DNA from: Voacanga thouarsii
Lineage: Eukaryota > Streptophyta > Magnoliopsida > Gentianales > Apocynaceae
NCBI GenBank assembly: GCA_026120185.1
Contig: JANUWF010002200.1
Coordinates: 3,346,001-3,410,000, forward strand
DNA: 64,000 nucleotides
Reading direction: 5' to 3'
The position numbers were made by a program, and so were the translations under genes. This document shows positions 24,072-36,054 of the stretch, in pieces (the first letter of the stretch is position 1; each line of letters opens with the position of its first letter). The notes below the pieces were generated by a model. That model had not been told where the DNA came from. It was given only the letters and a program-made list of their open reading frames with translations, and did no database searches.

Positions 24072-25768
24072 TCTGTAGCTAGGGGTGTGCACTATTTGGT
24101 TCGAAGCGGATTTTCGAACCAAACCGAATTTAACAATTCGGTTCGGTTTTTAAGCTTTTAAGTTCTGTTCAGTCCGGTTTCAAATTTTCTTGAAAATTTT
24201 GGTTCGGTTTTCGGTTTATTTAAAAAAAAATGATAAAACCGAAAAACCGAATATACTATATATTATATATATTTTTAAATAATTTAAAATAAAACCCACC
24301 CCAACCCCATGTTGCACTGCCCATCCGAGCCATCCCTCACCCAATCACCCAACTCACCATCTCATCATCTGCCCAATTTTTTGCCCTAGCTCTCCTCTCA
24401 CTCTCTGTCTCTGCGCCGCCTCCCCCTCTGCCTCAGCCTCCGCCTCCGCCTCCAGGCCCTCCACCCTAGCTCTTCTCTGATTCCACTCCTCTAGCTCCTT
24501 GGGCCTTTTGCTTGCCTCCTTCCTTTAACCTTTCCTGAGTCTATCTCAAAGGGTCTCTGGCACCGCTTCCCTTTCACTCACCGAATCTAGCTCCGAGGGT
24601 CTGTATTTACTAGATCGAATACAACTCCTATCCGCTCTGTCTGTCTTCTGGCCGCTTGCTCCGGAATTGGACACCTTCGCCTGCACCACAATAGTAATAT
24701 TAGAGAGTCAAGACGAGAAAGAACTATATAAAAGAGGTTTTCAATCCTGGATTGCTATTTCGAAGCAAAGCGCCACAGAATCGATCAAAGAACTTAAACT
24801 AGGCTCACAGCAGAGTTAGCACTACGGTCCGTGTCTCCATCAGCGTCAGTTAAGAGGCTAAGAATGACTATGGCTGTCTACTTTTCACTGTCCATTTTCC
24901 TTCCATGACTCTACTTCTGTTTCTTTAGTTTGTTTCCAAAAGTCCTATTTTTCCATTTGAAATTTTATGGCATTATCTTTTACTTGGATCTCTTTCCTTA
25001 ATTTACGTGACTGATTGGCATTCCCCTCTGTGATGTCAAAGATTTGCAGTGAGGAGTATGACAATGTTACCTGCATATTTTTAGGAGTTCAAGCTGAGGT
25101 TTCAATGATTGCTTTGGACCTTACAATGGTATTTTTCGTACTCTCACTAATATATACAAATTTTTACTTCATTCTTAGTTATGTGTCTTCTCTCCTGGCA
25201 GGTCCTGGGAACTGCCTATGGGCTTAATGTACTTTTTGAGATTGACCTTTTCACCGGTGTCTTTCGATTGCTTGTCAATGCTTCGCTTGTTTTCCGTTTC
25301 TTGCTATACTCCTTGTGAGTCATTTAATTTGCATTTCATTACGATCTGCTTTTCGTGATTTTGTTTCATTACTCGATATTTCATCCTATTCATGCTATTT
25401 CGGGAGAATGGCGAGTGAAATTCCTATCCATATGCCTCTCAATTTTTATTCTACTCTTTTATTTTTGTGGAGTATTTGCAAGTCAACCAGCTAATCCCCT
25501 CTCCATGGGTGGGATGCCCACACGGTTATTCAGATATCACCGTCGCCGTCAGCTTGACAGCTTCTTATGAACTTCGGTGGTCACTGTTGCAGTCTAAATT
25601 TCGATTCGAACCGAACCGAATCGAAACAATTTCAGTTCGGTTGTTTCGATTTTTTAATGTGTTCGGTTCGGTTCGGTTATTGTAAAAAAAATTAAAAACC
25701 GAAAAAAAAAATCGAAATTTGAGACCGAAAACCGAACCGTACACCGAATGCACACCCCTATCTGTAGC
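24072..25768 (+). mobile_element. Non-autonomous hAT element carrying EIN2 gene fragments
   Basis: The element (24080-25760, 1681 bp) has 12 bp inverted ends TAGGGGTGTGCA and TGCACACCCCTA and a perfect 8 bp target duplication TCTGTAGC (24072-24079 and 25761-25768). Eight-base duplications are the mark of the hAT superfamily. Subterminal regions on both sides are rich in the motif CGGTTCGGTTTT and its complement. There is no transposase. The middle is host-derived: a C-rich, UTR-like stretch near 24300-24700 and three EIN2 exons with introns (25028-25528). It lies inside the MULE. Confidence 0.9.
25028..25528 (+). pseudogene. EIN2: Captured EIN2 fragment: three exons with introns
   Basis: Exon A (about 25038-25128) encodes [15 protein letters not shown] and [14 protein letters not shown]. 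An intron with GT...CAG ends (25129-25201) separates it from exon B (25202-25314), encoding [20 protein letters not shown]. Exon B ends at a GTGAGT donor. Exon C (about 25401-25528) encodes WRVKFLSICLSIF and PLSMGGMPTRL. These match consecutive transmembrane segments of the NRAMP-like N-terminal domain of EIN2, the ER-located ethylene signalling protein. Short deletions before exon A and divergent stretches at the end of exon B show decay. Retained introns mean capture at DNA level. The signalling C-terminus is absent. The fragment has the same orientation as the surrounding MULE genes. Confidence 0.85.
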
Positions 25769-27805
25769 TGTTGATTTTGTGAGGGTTTTGATTTTGTACA
25801 AAATTGCTGGAGCAGTACTCAAAAACCATATCTAGCAGTGATATATAAGAAAATAACAAATGCGATTGACAAAAAGAAGATAGAGTTTGCACAAAAACCC
25901 TCCAAACTGAAGGGGGAAAAAATTAACAAATGCGATTGACATATAAGAAAATAAAAATCCAGTCGAATTGGGTAATTGGATCCCAGACGTAGGGAGAGAG
26001 GATGAAAGTTTAATTTTATTTAATTTTAATTATTTTTAAATCAGATCAATATTCTTTAATTTAAATAAAATTATTTAAAACTTCGGATTTAATTTTTTGT
26101 TAGTTTTTTTAGTTTATATAATTTCATATAACAAAAATTGTTATATAATAAAAGTAATAATCTTGTAAAATCTCAAATTAATATTCTACTCCTTTTTTTA
26201 AAAAGAACATTTTTATTAATAATAACATAATAATAATTTTTTTAAAGGAAAAATTTTCTAGATCATTGCAAAAGGGAAATTTTTATATACACTCGGTGTA
26301 TATACATTAGATGTATTAGGTAATTATATTATCTGCAGATAAAATTATATAAAATTAATAAAAAGAGTTAACTTATCATGTAAAGTTATTTATAATGTAA
26401 ATTGAGCTTGGGCCTGTTGGAAAGAATATATAAATAATTCACACATATATTCCAGAAATGTTAAAATTACAAAAAAAGAGTCACAATTATTATAGTCGCA
26501 ATTCAACTATTTTTTTCTTATCCCCAATTATTATATTATAGTCACAATTAAAATTTTATAATATAATTTAGTATATATATTTATATATATATAAATTAAA
26601 ATTATTATTTAGTATTTATAATTATTATTTATTATTAAAATTACTATATTTAGGTCATTATTAATTTATTTAGTTAGTACTTAATATTATTTACTAATAT
26701 GTAATAACCAATATTTATTGTCTTATTAAAGTAATTAATTATTTATTGTATTATTTATTTGTTTAATTATCATTTATTTATTTATTTATCTATTTATTTA
26801 AATATTTAATTACCTAAATAGTTATTTATTTAGATATTTATTTACTTATGTATTTATTTATTTTTTATTATTAAGATTATTATACATTGTTTATTAACTT
26901 TATTGCTAAAATTATTATTTATTACTTACTATTATAATAATTTTAAATATTTACTAATAACATATTTATTGGTCGATTTTGTTAAAGCTATTATTCATTA
27001 TTAACATTATATATTATTATATACTATTGCTATCATTTATTATTTATTAATACCATTATTATTGTCTTATTAAAGTAATTAATTATTTATTGTGTTATTT
27101 ATTTGTTTAAGTATCATTTATTTATTTATTTTTCTATTTATTTTAAATATTTAATTACCTAAATAGTTATTTATTTATCAATTTATTTATTCATGTATTT
27201 ATTTATTTTTATTATTATTAAGATTATTATACATTATTTATTAACTTTATTGCTAAAATTATTATTTATTACTTACTATTATAAATATATTAAACATTTA
27301 CTAATAACATATCTATTGGTCAATTTTTTTAAAGCTATTATTTATTATTAACATTATATATTATTGCTATCGGGCCTGTTGGAAAGAATATATAGATAAT
27401 TCACATATATAGTCCAAAAATGTTAAAATTACAAAAAAAAGAGTCACGATTACTATTTTATAGTCACATTTCAACCATTTTTTCTTATCCCTAATTATTA
27501 TATTATAGTCACAATTATTATATTTAGGTCATTGTTAATTTATTTAGTTAGTACTTAATATTATTTATGATATTTAATAACCAAATTTTATTGTCTTATT
27601 AAAGTAATTAATTATTTTATTTGCTTTATTATCATTTATTTATTTGATTATTTATTTATTTGTCTATTTATTTAAATATTTAATTACCTAAATAGTTATT
27701 TATTTATCTGTTTATTTAGGGCTACTTTAATTTTTGGATAGTTATTTATTTGATCGTGACATACTTTAATTTTTTAATAAAAAATTCCTGCTCAATAGAT
27801 CTAGA
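25769..27805. repeat. AT-rich internal tandem duplications of the MULE
   Basis: GGGCCTGTTGGAAAGAATAT occurs at about 26410 and 27364 with several hundred bases of collinear AT-rich sequence after it. Within that, GTCTTATTAAAGTAATTAAT recurs near 26718, 27061 and 27592, and ATTACCTAAATAGTTATTTA near 26810, 27152 and 27685. The array is non-coding and dominated by TTTA and TTAT steps. Confidence 0.7.
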
Positions 27806-30584
27806 TGCAATGTCATTAGAAGAACCTGTAAGACTACGGTTATATTGGGATTGTGAAATTATGTGCACGGCACATGGTGATTTTTTTAATAGTTCCTATC
27901 GCAAGGCATTAATTTTTAGAAATCGAGTTAGTTTTAGTGGTCTAGTCAACAAAATATGTGCCATTCGAGGTTTGGACACACCTACTGTGAAGTTGCAAAT
28001 CACAATGAGAGAGGACACTGTTACTGGTATTGGGACGAGATCTACAACCGCTGCTATAACGAATGACGATGATATGAAAATTTTGTAGTATTATGCATCT
28101 ACCGTGAAATGACAACCAATTGATCTGCATGTTCACCATGAGATCGTCCAAATTCTGAATGCAACAGTTACAGATCTTCCAGAGCATAACACCCCAACTT
28201 CTATCACTGAATCGTTCACTGCATTACTTAACTTAACTGTTCCTGTTAATATGCCTAACTTCAACTTAAATTTTCCAACCCCTGTAGCCAACAATCCTCC
28301 ACATATCAGAAATGATAATTTCCAATCCTTTTTCAATACATCAATTTTGGATGCCCAAGTTGTTGGACCTAGCAATTAATACTTTTCAACTTCTACTGGG
28401 TTTGTCATGTCTGAACCTCATGACCACATTCAATCCTTCCAAGCATAGACGAGCCAGCAATTATTTTCAACGGCTGAAATTGGTGTTCCATTAGATATAA
28501 CCCTAGTTGATGATTGGGTAGCTCGAGAGCGTAATTGGGTCGGTGCTCCAGAAGCGATTGTGGATGGGTTAGGACCTACGTCAGACATTGATGGGCCTAC
28601 CGCGGATAAGTCACTAGACGAGAACGAGGGGGATGGCAATGACAACGAAGATATTCCCGATCCTTCTGTATTGCAACAGCCTGCTAATAGATCATTTGAA
28701 TCAATCTGCTTGTACGATCCACCGTATTCAATATACCTTGACCGGTTAGATACTTTGTAAGAGTTGGAAAACGAAACTGGTGGATTGGTGCCGAGTACAG
28801 GGATGGATTTATGGTCGGAATCCAATAATGACTTAAGGGTTGGCATGTAGTTTAGGGATAAGAATGAGTTGCTTTGGGCTGTTCGATCGTAGTCTATTAG
28901 AATGGGTCGCGAGTTTACTGTGATAGAAAGTAAGAGTTCATATTGAGTTGTCGAGTGTAAAAATTCAACTCCAGAGCATCCATGTTATTGGTGTCTCCGT
29001 GCACGGACAAAGAAAGGTTCTGGCTTGTGGTAAATTAGTCGATGGCAAAGAGATCACATTTGTCTGGTCCGAACAGTCGACGGGAACCATCGAAACATGA
29101 GTGCAAAATTCAAGGCGAGACACATCTTGCATTTGATTCATGATAATCCAGAGATTAAATAGTCATATTCATAACACATTGCACTTCACCCCGTCATATA
29201 AGAAAGGATGGAACGCACGCAGGAATGTTATTGAGGAGATCTAGGGGGACTGGCCATCTTCATTCGCACAGCTATCACGATATATGTAAGCCTTACAAGA
29301 TGCGAATTCTAGTACCGTCATGGCGTGACACTTCTTGCCTATGGATAGTAATGGGGCTAAGACTTTTGGATATGTTTTTTGGGTGTTCGGACCCTACATT
29401 GATGCATTTATTCACATGAAACCGGTAGTCAGCGTTGACGGGACATTTTTAAGGGGTATATACAGGGAAAAACTTTTAACAGTGGTGGGTCAAGATGCCA
29501 ATAAACATATATTGCCTCTTGCATTTGCAGTCGTTGACGAAGAAACTAATGACAGTTGGGGGTGGTTTTTGACCTTGCTAAGAGAACATGTGTTAAATGA
29601 TCGAAAATTTATTTAATATCTAACAGACTTATTGGGTTGTGAATGCAGTTCATCGACTACCCCTTTGGCAAAAGCCAATGGCAGTATATAGATTTTGTCT
29701 TAGGCATATTCGGAGTAACTTCAATTTAAAGTTCAAAACGCATGAGTTAAAGAAGCTGATGTATGCAATCGGGGATCAATTCAAAAAACGAATTTTTTTG
29801 AAGATTATGGAAGAAATTAACTTGCTAAACCCCCAAGCAAAGGCATAGTTGGATTTGATTTCGAAAGAACAATGGACGCTTGCTTATGATGGTGGGCATC
29901 AGTGTGGTAACATGACAACCAATCTGGTAGAATATTTCAACAGTGTCGTAAAAGGTATACGTGCCCTATCCATCAAAGTAATTGTTGAGTCTTCATTCAA
30001 AAAAATAGTCAAATATTTTAATGATCATAGATAAGAGGCTAATCATGGGCGAAATCACTTTCCTTCTACGATATGGGCCAAATTTGTGAAAAAAGAATGT
30101 GACGAAAGAAAGAACATACCGTGTATTGACTTTTAATCGAGATCGTGGGGTTTTTAATATTGTGTCACTGCATCGTGAGTATGGGAAGGAAAATAACTCG
30201 TACGAGGTTAATATTGGGGCCAGGAAGTGCAACTGTTGCAAATGAGAAATTTATGGAATACCTTGTTCGCACGCGTTTGCAGCATGTCAGCAATTGGGGT
30301 TGAATCCTGGAGATTTAGTGTTATCAGAAAATACAACACTATCCTATAGAATGATTTATACAGCACAGTTCAGGCCCATTCCATACGAGGATTATTGGCG
30401 TAATCCTAGCTTTAGCTTGGCCCTGTTTACTCACCGTTTCAAGAATCGTCACAGGGATAGATTGTGGACGTCGCGTATTCGGAATGAGATGAGTGAACGT
30501 AATCCCGATTCACCACCTCGTTGCGGCACTTGTCATCGCAGCGGATACAATAGAAGAAATTGCACTCACGGTGCTGTACAATGA
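27806..30584 (+). pseudogene. MuDR/MULE transposase (decayed)
   Basis: Domains in order are: an N-terminal region starting MSLEEPVRLRLYWD with a PB1-like look; an acidic linker near 28600; the Mutator DNA-binding region with FRDKNELLWAVRS and CWCLRARTKKGSG (28850-29040); the DDE core with KPVVSVDGTFLRGIYREKLL (29420-29480), LPLAFAVVDEETNDSWGWFL and FCLRHIRSNF; a SWIM-type zinc finger with KCNCCK and IPCSHAFAA (30225-30290); and a C-terminal knuckle CGTCHRSGYNRRNC whose His is Tyr. The expected Asp of the ISDR motif reads Asn (AAC near 29622). Stops at 28086, 28378, 28757, 29614, 29846 and 30031 and several shifts disable it. It would bind the inverted ends and catalyse excision and insertion. 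Confidence 0.88.
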
Positions 30585-30810
30585 ATGCGACATCTATTTA
30601 AGTTTTATATTTAGATAACTAAATTTGTTTAGATACATTGCTTATTTGTAACTTTAATTTTTAATATTTGTTATACATCTTGCATTAAATTATTTATCTT
30701 TATTTTTGTTTTATTTATTTATTTTTTTGGTACTTAATTTGATGTTGGCTATACATATTACTTTTGTGTTTATTTTTAATTTTCCTAAATCGGTTCTATT
30801 AATTAGGATA

Positions 30811-33000
30811 GAATGTATGAGCCTACTTTACACGGAGTAGATCTAGGTCCTATTATACTGGACGTATTGAGATTGCAACACAAACACAGGTCATCACATA
30901 TTTATTAGATCAGCACAGTTCAGCAGTGACGTTTTAAATGTAAAGCGGAATGATAGCATGTTTTGAGAAGCTCAACCATTCGATCATCGTATTGAGCAGC
31001 TCATAGATATTGCCGGTTTTTGTGGACTACATCGTTTATGTTACATGATGATCGATCATCCACTAATAACAGCATTAGTGGAAAAATGGTGTCAGGAGAC
31101 ACATACGTTTCACTTTGCAGTTGGAGAAGCTACTATCACCCTATAGGACATAGAGGTTCTCTTTGAATTACGTATAGATGGTGATCTTATCCGTACCAGT
31201 CGTTTCGTACATTCATCTGTAGAGTTGATTGACATGTGCGACGAGCTTCTGGGATTTCGACCGACTCTGACAGAGCTTAACGGATATAGATTGAAGATTA
31301 TTTCACTCAAGAGAACATTGAGCCAGCCACTACCTGTAGATGTGACGACAGAGATGATAGGGCAGCATACACGGTGTCGTATTATGCAGCTCATCGGAGG
31401 TTTTCTATTCTTGGACAAGTCCGGCAACATAGCACATCTGCGCTTTCTAAAACACATTCGTAATTTAGAGGTATCTGGCACCCTTAGTTGGGGAAGTGCA
31501 GCATTGGCTCATCTGTACCGTTGTCTGTGTAACGCTACGTCCAACAGAGCACACACCATCAGTGACCCATTATTGTTGGTTCAGGTATGGAAGGCACATT
31601 TTTAAAAAAAATCTTATTAGTATTATAAACTAATAATAAATATAATATTTTCTTAAGAATTGGTTGTTCATGTTGAAATAGTTGTGGGCTTGGGAGCGTA
31701 TATCTACTATCAAACAGAGCAAAGTTCGTCTAGTTGAGGATGTTGATCCCCAGGCCTCGAAAGGATTAGCATAGAAGGGTCCGTTAGAGCTTGCACGCAC
31801 CCCAACACATGTGCTTCTTACCTATAGGGATCAGTTAGATAGAATACAACATGTCCATGTAAGTCTTACTTCAACCAATTTGCTTTTAACTCTGATTTTA
31901 AATTCGTTATTTATTATTGATACTGACAATTTATCTTTATACAGTTTCTCTGGCAGCCTTTTGATGAGTACATGTTGGCTACCTTACCTCCGTATTGTAC
32001 TCATGGACGACACATTTGGGTATCTATCACATCCCTAATTTATTAGGAAATAATAAAAATGTATCGTCCAGATAGAGTTTTGCGATAGTTTGAATTTGTG
32101 CAGACCGTACCTGCTGCAGTTGATATCGGTGACAATTTACATGCCTGTGACATGAGAACTATCAGTGCAAGGTGGCTCGAGATAGATTCAATACATCTCG
32201 CGAATTGGGTTAATAGGCATTCAACAATTCTTCTTGCACAACATAGTTACGATTAGAATATAGTCTCGCTTGACTATGCAGCATAGTATTGGACTCATAC
32301 TAGACGACTGATTGGTAATTCGATTATAACGCAATCTAATCCTTCGGGCTACCAATTGAGCGGTGGGGCGACAGAAGTATTGGTATGTAAATTTTCTTAC
32401 ATAATATTATAAAATATATAATTTACACTGAAATAATTTATTGACATTTTGAAATACATATATAAGCTGATTCGATACATCGGGTATTGTACCTTAGCAA
32501 TGAAAGCTATCAAAATGCGGATGCTGCGAGTAGACAAGTGTTTGCATTAATAACGGATCTCGCTACGCATTCGTTGACTGCCACTGGTGAGGCAAGTCGT
32601 TTGAACCACCCGCCCTATGAGCCAGCTAGACGAAGCTACACTACTCAACCGATACCTCCGATCCCGCAAGAAGTTAATCGCGGAGTCTCCCCGGTGCGGA
32701 GAGGGGATAAACGGGTACGCAGACATGCTGTACCTGATATTCCTATACGGGATCACTACTCACCAGTACACGAATATGAACAAGGTAATCTTGCAGAAAT
32801 TGAAAATAGGCAAGCTGATTTTATTACTCCACAGCACCTAGTCTTTGATACCAGATATTTATCTTCAACTGATGATTTTGATGCCGACCCTTCTTCTGGA
32901 TGGTCCCAGATACGGCACAGACATTCTATAGATATTCCCGATCCATCTCACTGTTACGAGCAAGGTACAATACAACCAGAAGAACCACCCGAATAACAAC
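30811..33000 (+). pseudogene. MAIN-like plant-mobile-domain (PMD) gene carried by the MULE
   Basis: Starting MYEPTLHGVDLGPIIL at 30811, the gene reads as four exons with consensus splice sites: exon 1 to 31584 (donor GTATGG), exon 2 at 31682-31858 (donor GTAAGT), exon 3 at 31945-32382 (donor GTATGT), and exon 4 from 32467 to the stop near 32996. PMD landmarks are ETHTFHFAVGEATITL, IGGFLFLDKSGN, SWGSAALAHLYRCLC, the exon-junction LWAWERIS, YMLATLPPYCTHGRHIWVS and YRPDRVLR. This is the layout of MAIN/MAIL-type PMD proteins; host members act in meristem maintenance and silencing. Stops inside exons 1, 2 (near 31771) and 3 (near 32085) and a shift in exon 1 indicate decay. Exon 4 encodes a Pro/Arg-rich tail. 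What it does for the transposon is unknown. Confidence 0.8.
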
Positions 33001-34677
33001 AACAACAGCCTCAGAGACGAGTTCAACCTCCAAAGAACCATCGAGGATTTCATTGTGGGACTAGCTTTCATCCTTTTTTTTAAATTATTTCATGTGTAAT
33101 AAATTTTATTATTTGTATCACGATTTAGAGTTCAATTTAGTTTGGCCATTTTTAAGACAAAATCAATAATAATAGAACTTTAAAGACAAATATTGAGATT
33201 GTAATTTTTTTAAATGATTTTTTTAGAACTTTAATATTTCACACATTATCTTAATTTAGTTAATTTATAAATTATTTAGATTATGAAATTTAGATATTTG
33301 ATAATTAAATTTAAATATTATTTAAATAGTTGACACGATAATTTTAGTGTATTTAGATAGTTGAAAGTTTATATATTTATAAATTAAACTTAAATTAAAA
33401 ATACAAATTTATTTCAAAATTCAATACAAATAAAATTAACTGTAGTAACAATAGAATATGTATATTACATGTTAATATCAAATTTAAATTAATAAAATTT
33501 ATTTATTAATTATTTAAATTTATTTATATAGGTCTTTATATATTTTGTGTTATTTTAAAAGTATTATTTCCTTTTAAAAAATTACAAAAAATAAAATAAA
33601 ATGAACAAATGATTATAGTAGAGACTTTAAATTCAATAAAAAAAAAAATGAGAGGAAGAAGTCACAAAAAATGATAAAATGCTTCCAATATAAAAAAAAA
33701 GGACATTTTTAGTATATTTAGATAGTTGAGAATTTAAAATTTTTTAATTTTTTAATGAATAATTAAATATTATAAATTAAAATACAAATAAAAATTTATT
33801 TCAAAATATGTACATATAAATAAAATTAATTATAGTAAAAATATGTATATTACTTGTAATGATTCAATTTAAATTATTAATTATTATTTAAAAATATTAA
33901 TTTCTTTTACAATAGAAAAAAAAGAAATTGCAAAAAAAAATTAAACATATTTTGTTGTGTAAAATAGTAATAGAGAAAAAAATTACAAAAAAAATTAAAT
34001 AAATAAATGCACCTCGCAAATTAAATAATAAAATTGCGAGGTGCAATTTAAATTTTAACGAATATCTGTATTTATTTATTTTAAAATAAATAAAATTTTA
34101 TTTACATTTTTATAATTTTTTAATGAATAATTAAATATTATAAATTAAACTATAAATAAAAAATTATTTCAAAATTCAATACAAATAAAATTAACTGTAA
34201 TAAAAATACAGATATTACTTGTTATGATTAAATTTAAATTAATTTATTAGATCTTTGTATATTTTATGTTATTTAAAAATATTATTTCCTTTTACAATAG
34301 AAAAAAAAATTACAAAAAAAATAAAATGAACAGATGATTATAGTAAAGATTTTAAATTCAATAGAAAAGAAATGAGAGGAAAAAGTTACAAGAAATGATA
34401 AAATACTTCGAATATAAAAAAAAAAAGAGACATTTTTAGTATATTTAGATAATTGAGAATTTTAAATTTTTTAATAAGTTAAAATATAAATAAAATTAAT
34501 TATTGTCAAAATATGTATATTATTTGTATTGATTAAATTTAAATTATTAATAATTACTTAAAAAATATTAATTTCTTTTACAATAGAAAAAAATAAATTG
34601 CAAAAAAAAATCAAACATATTTGGTTGTGTAAAAAAGTAATACAGAAAAAAAAATTACAAAAAAATAAATAAATAAA
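33001..34677. repeat. AT-rich direct duplication in the MULE right arm
   Basis: Two collinear copies of about 700 bp lie at about 33130-33900 and about 34080-34640. Markers are AATTTTTTAATGAATAATTA (33750 and 34110), ATGAGAGGAA followed by GTCACAA/GTTACAA (33648 and 34371), and GACATTTTTAGTATATTTAG (33703 and 34431). A palindrome of the CCTCGCAA type sits between them (34012-34041). No coding potential is seen. Confidence 0.75.
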
Positions 34678-34859
34678 GCACCTCGCAAATCATGGTTGCG
34701 AGGTTTATCAAACCTCGCAAATTGAATTTGCGAGGTGCTCTAATCTCACAATTCTTATTTGTGAGGTACAAATGACTTTTCATGCCCGGTTGGAAATGAC
34801 TATCTCGCATTCTTTGAATGCGAGATGCTGGGGAACCTCGCATTCCGTGAATGTGAGGT
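34012..34859. repeat. Palindrome array with CCTCGCA...TGCGAGG arms
   Basis: Palindromes lie at 34012-34041, 34681-34703, 34713-34735, 34745-34765, 34802-34826 and 34835-34859. Together with 23125-23147 and 23157-23181 at the left end, eight copies share the arm theme CTCGCA(A/T) but differ in inner sequence. Between the two inverted repeats the loop bases vary (CCT against AAA, AAGG against CCGT) while the arms are kept nearly complementary. They are likely transposase or host-protein binding sites or RNA hairpins; that is inference. Confidence 0.8.
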
Positions 34860-34936
34860 ACCCCCACTCAGCCCTCACCTCCAATTTTGCCCCTCCTTTG
34901 GTTTCTGGTTTGTATTTTGACCCTAATCGGTCAAAA
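34798..34936 (-). repeat. MULE right terminal inverted repeat
   Basis: It is complementary to 23047-23185 and ends in CCCTAATCGGTCAAAA at 34936. The flank resumes with GGCAGTGAGGGTGCTG, which matches unit 2 at 61490. Confidence 0.92.
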
Positions 34937-35091
34937 GGCAGTGAGGGTGCTGGAAGTGAAAGTAGTCTAAAGGAGAGCTGGTGATGATGGTGGTTTCTTG
35001 ATGATGGTGATGATGGATCTTTTATATCTTTCTTTCCTAACTGCCAAACAGGAAAATTTTAATTCTTTTCTTTCATTCACAAATTCTCAAA
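34937..35091. repeat. Duplicated block B, copy 1 (right of the MULE)
   Basis: The block is collinear with 61490-61616 of unit 2. Both carry GCAGTGAGGGTGCTG, GGTGATGATGG, TTCTTTTCTTTCATTC and CAAATACCA. It joins the block at 22303-23046 once the MULE is removed. Confidence 0.85.
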
Positions 35092-35689
35092 TACCATGTT
35101 AGGGATAGGTTCCAATTGTTGGGATGGGCAGCGAAAGCAACACACAATATATAGAAAAGATAAAAGAAAATAAATAAATAAAATAGAACATGAAAATTTA
35201 ACGTGGTTTGGTCTCTCAATTAGATTTACATCCACGACCCCGAAAGAAAACACTCCACTATATAATTTTTGGACGGACAAAATTACAAACTCTTAAAAAA
35301 TAATTTAAGGCCCAAAAATCTCCCAATTTATTAGGCTCAATGAGTTTGTGGTCTCTCCCAAAAACAGCACTAACCTATTTATAGGGAAATCTTTCATTAC
35401 CCTTTTTTAAGTTATTCCATGTGGGATTGAGAAAAAACTCAACAAATCCTCCCTTTTCTCAATTTTTTAAATTACAACAGAATCTGAAAATCTAACTCTA
35501 TTCCCAATCCTTACAGTCTTTTTCTCTGTTGCTTCTTTCTATTTACTTCCTTCAAGTTGCTTCTTCAAGGAATGAGCATCAAGATAGTAAATATTTTTGC
35601 TCTTCTTTCTTCCTCCTTCCTCCATCTTAAGCGAATATAGATCCATCTTCATTTTCAAGTGGTTAGTCAGCGTCTTTGATGCATGATTT

Positions 35690-35948
35690 TATCTAAAGTA
35701 TCCTACATCTTCTTAGGCGATGTCTCCTTCAACACTGTAACTTTAATATGTAGAGCTAATGTTGATCGAATAGTACTAACCACCCTTTTTTGAATAGTAC
35801 TCCATTCTGAATCCTTCATCCCTTTTGGCTTCTCATCTTCTAATGCAGAATCAAGACCCTACTGCACTAAATAGTCTTGAGTTTTGCATTGCCATAGAGT
35901 GAAGTCAATCTTTCTATTAAATAGTGGAGGTAAAATCTCATTCTTCAT
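35690..35948 (-). pseudogene. Copia gag remnant of the mini retrotransposon
   Basis: The minus-strand reading from 35948 gives MKNEILPPLFNRKIDFTLWQ, then a stop, ALEDEKPKG, TIQKRVVSTIRSTLALHIKV and a tail like the middle of copia gag. The FTLWQ and STIRSTLA motifs match the N-terminal half of copia gag proteins. In-frame stops show it is not translated in full. Confidence 0.6.
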
Positions 35949-36054
35949 ATATGTGATATTGAAATAATCTATAATAAAATATCTTACCTCCACGTGACAC
36001 AAAAAATTACCCCTCTCTCAAAACTGCTGACAAAGCACCTCCTACTCTTTTTCT

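Larger units (their letters stand above)
23047..34936 (+). mobile_element. MULE (Mutator-like) transposon, 11.9 kb, with PMD gene
   Basis: Inverted repeats of 139 bp (23047-23185 and 34798-34936) start with TTTTGACCGATTAGGG and differ at about a dozen positions. The cargo is a decayed MuDR-type transposase (27806-30584) and a MAIN-like plant-mobile-domain gene (30811-33000), both on the plus strand. The paralogous unit 2 site (about 61481-61505, TGCAGTATGGGCAGTGAGGG) is empty, which fixes the borders independently. An 8-11 bp target duplication is expected for MULEs, but only about 2 G residues overlap between the flanks, so it is lost or atypical. A hAT element is nested inside. Long AT-rich tandem duplications account for much of the length. 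Confidence 0.9.

Noticed and set aside
23041..34945. Target duplication of the MULE
   Set aside because: The flanks share only about two G residues at the junction. The expected 8-11 bp repeat was not found, so none is claimed.
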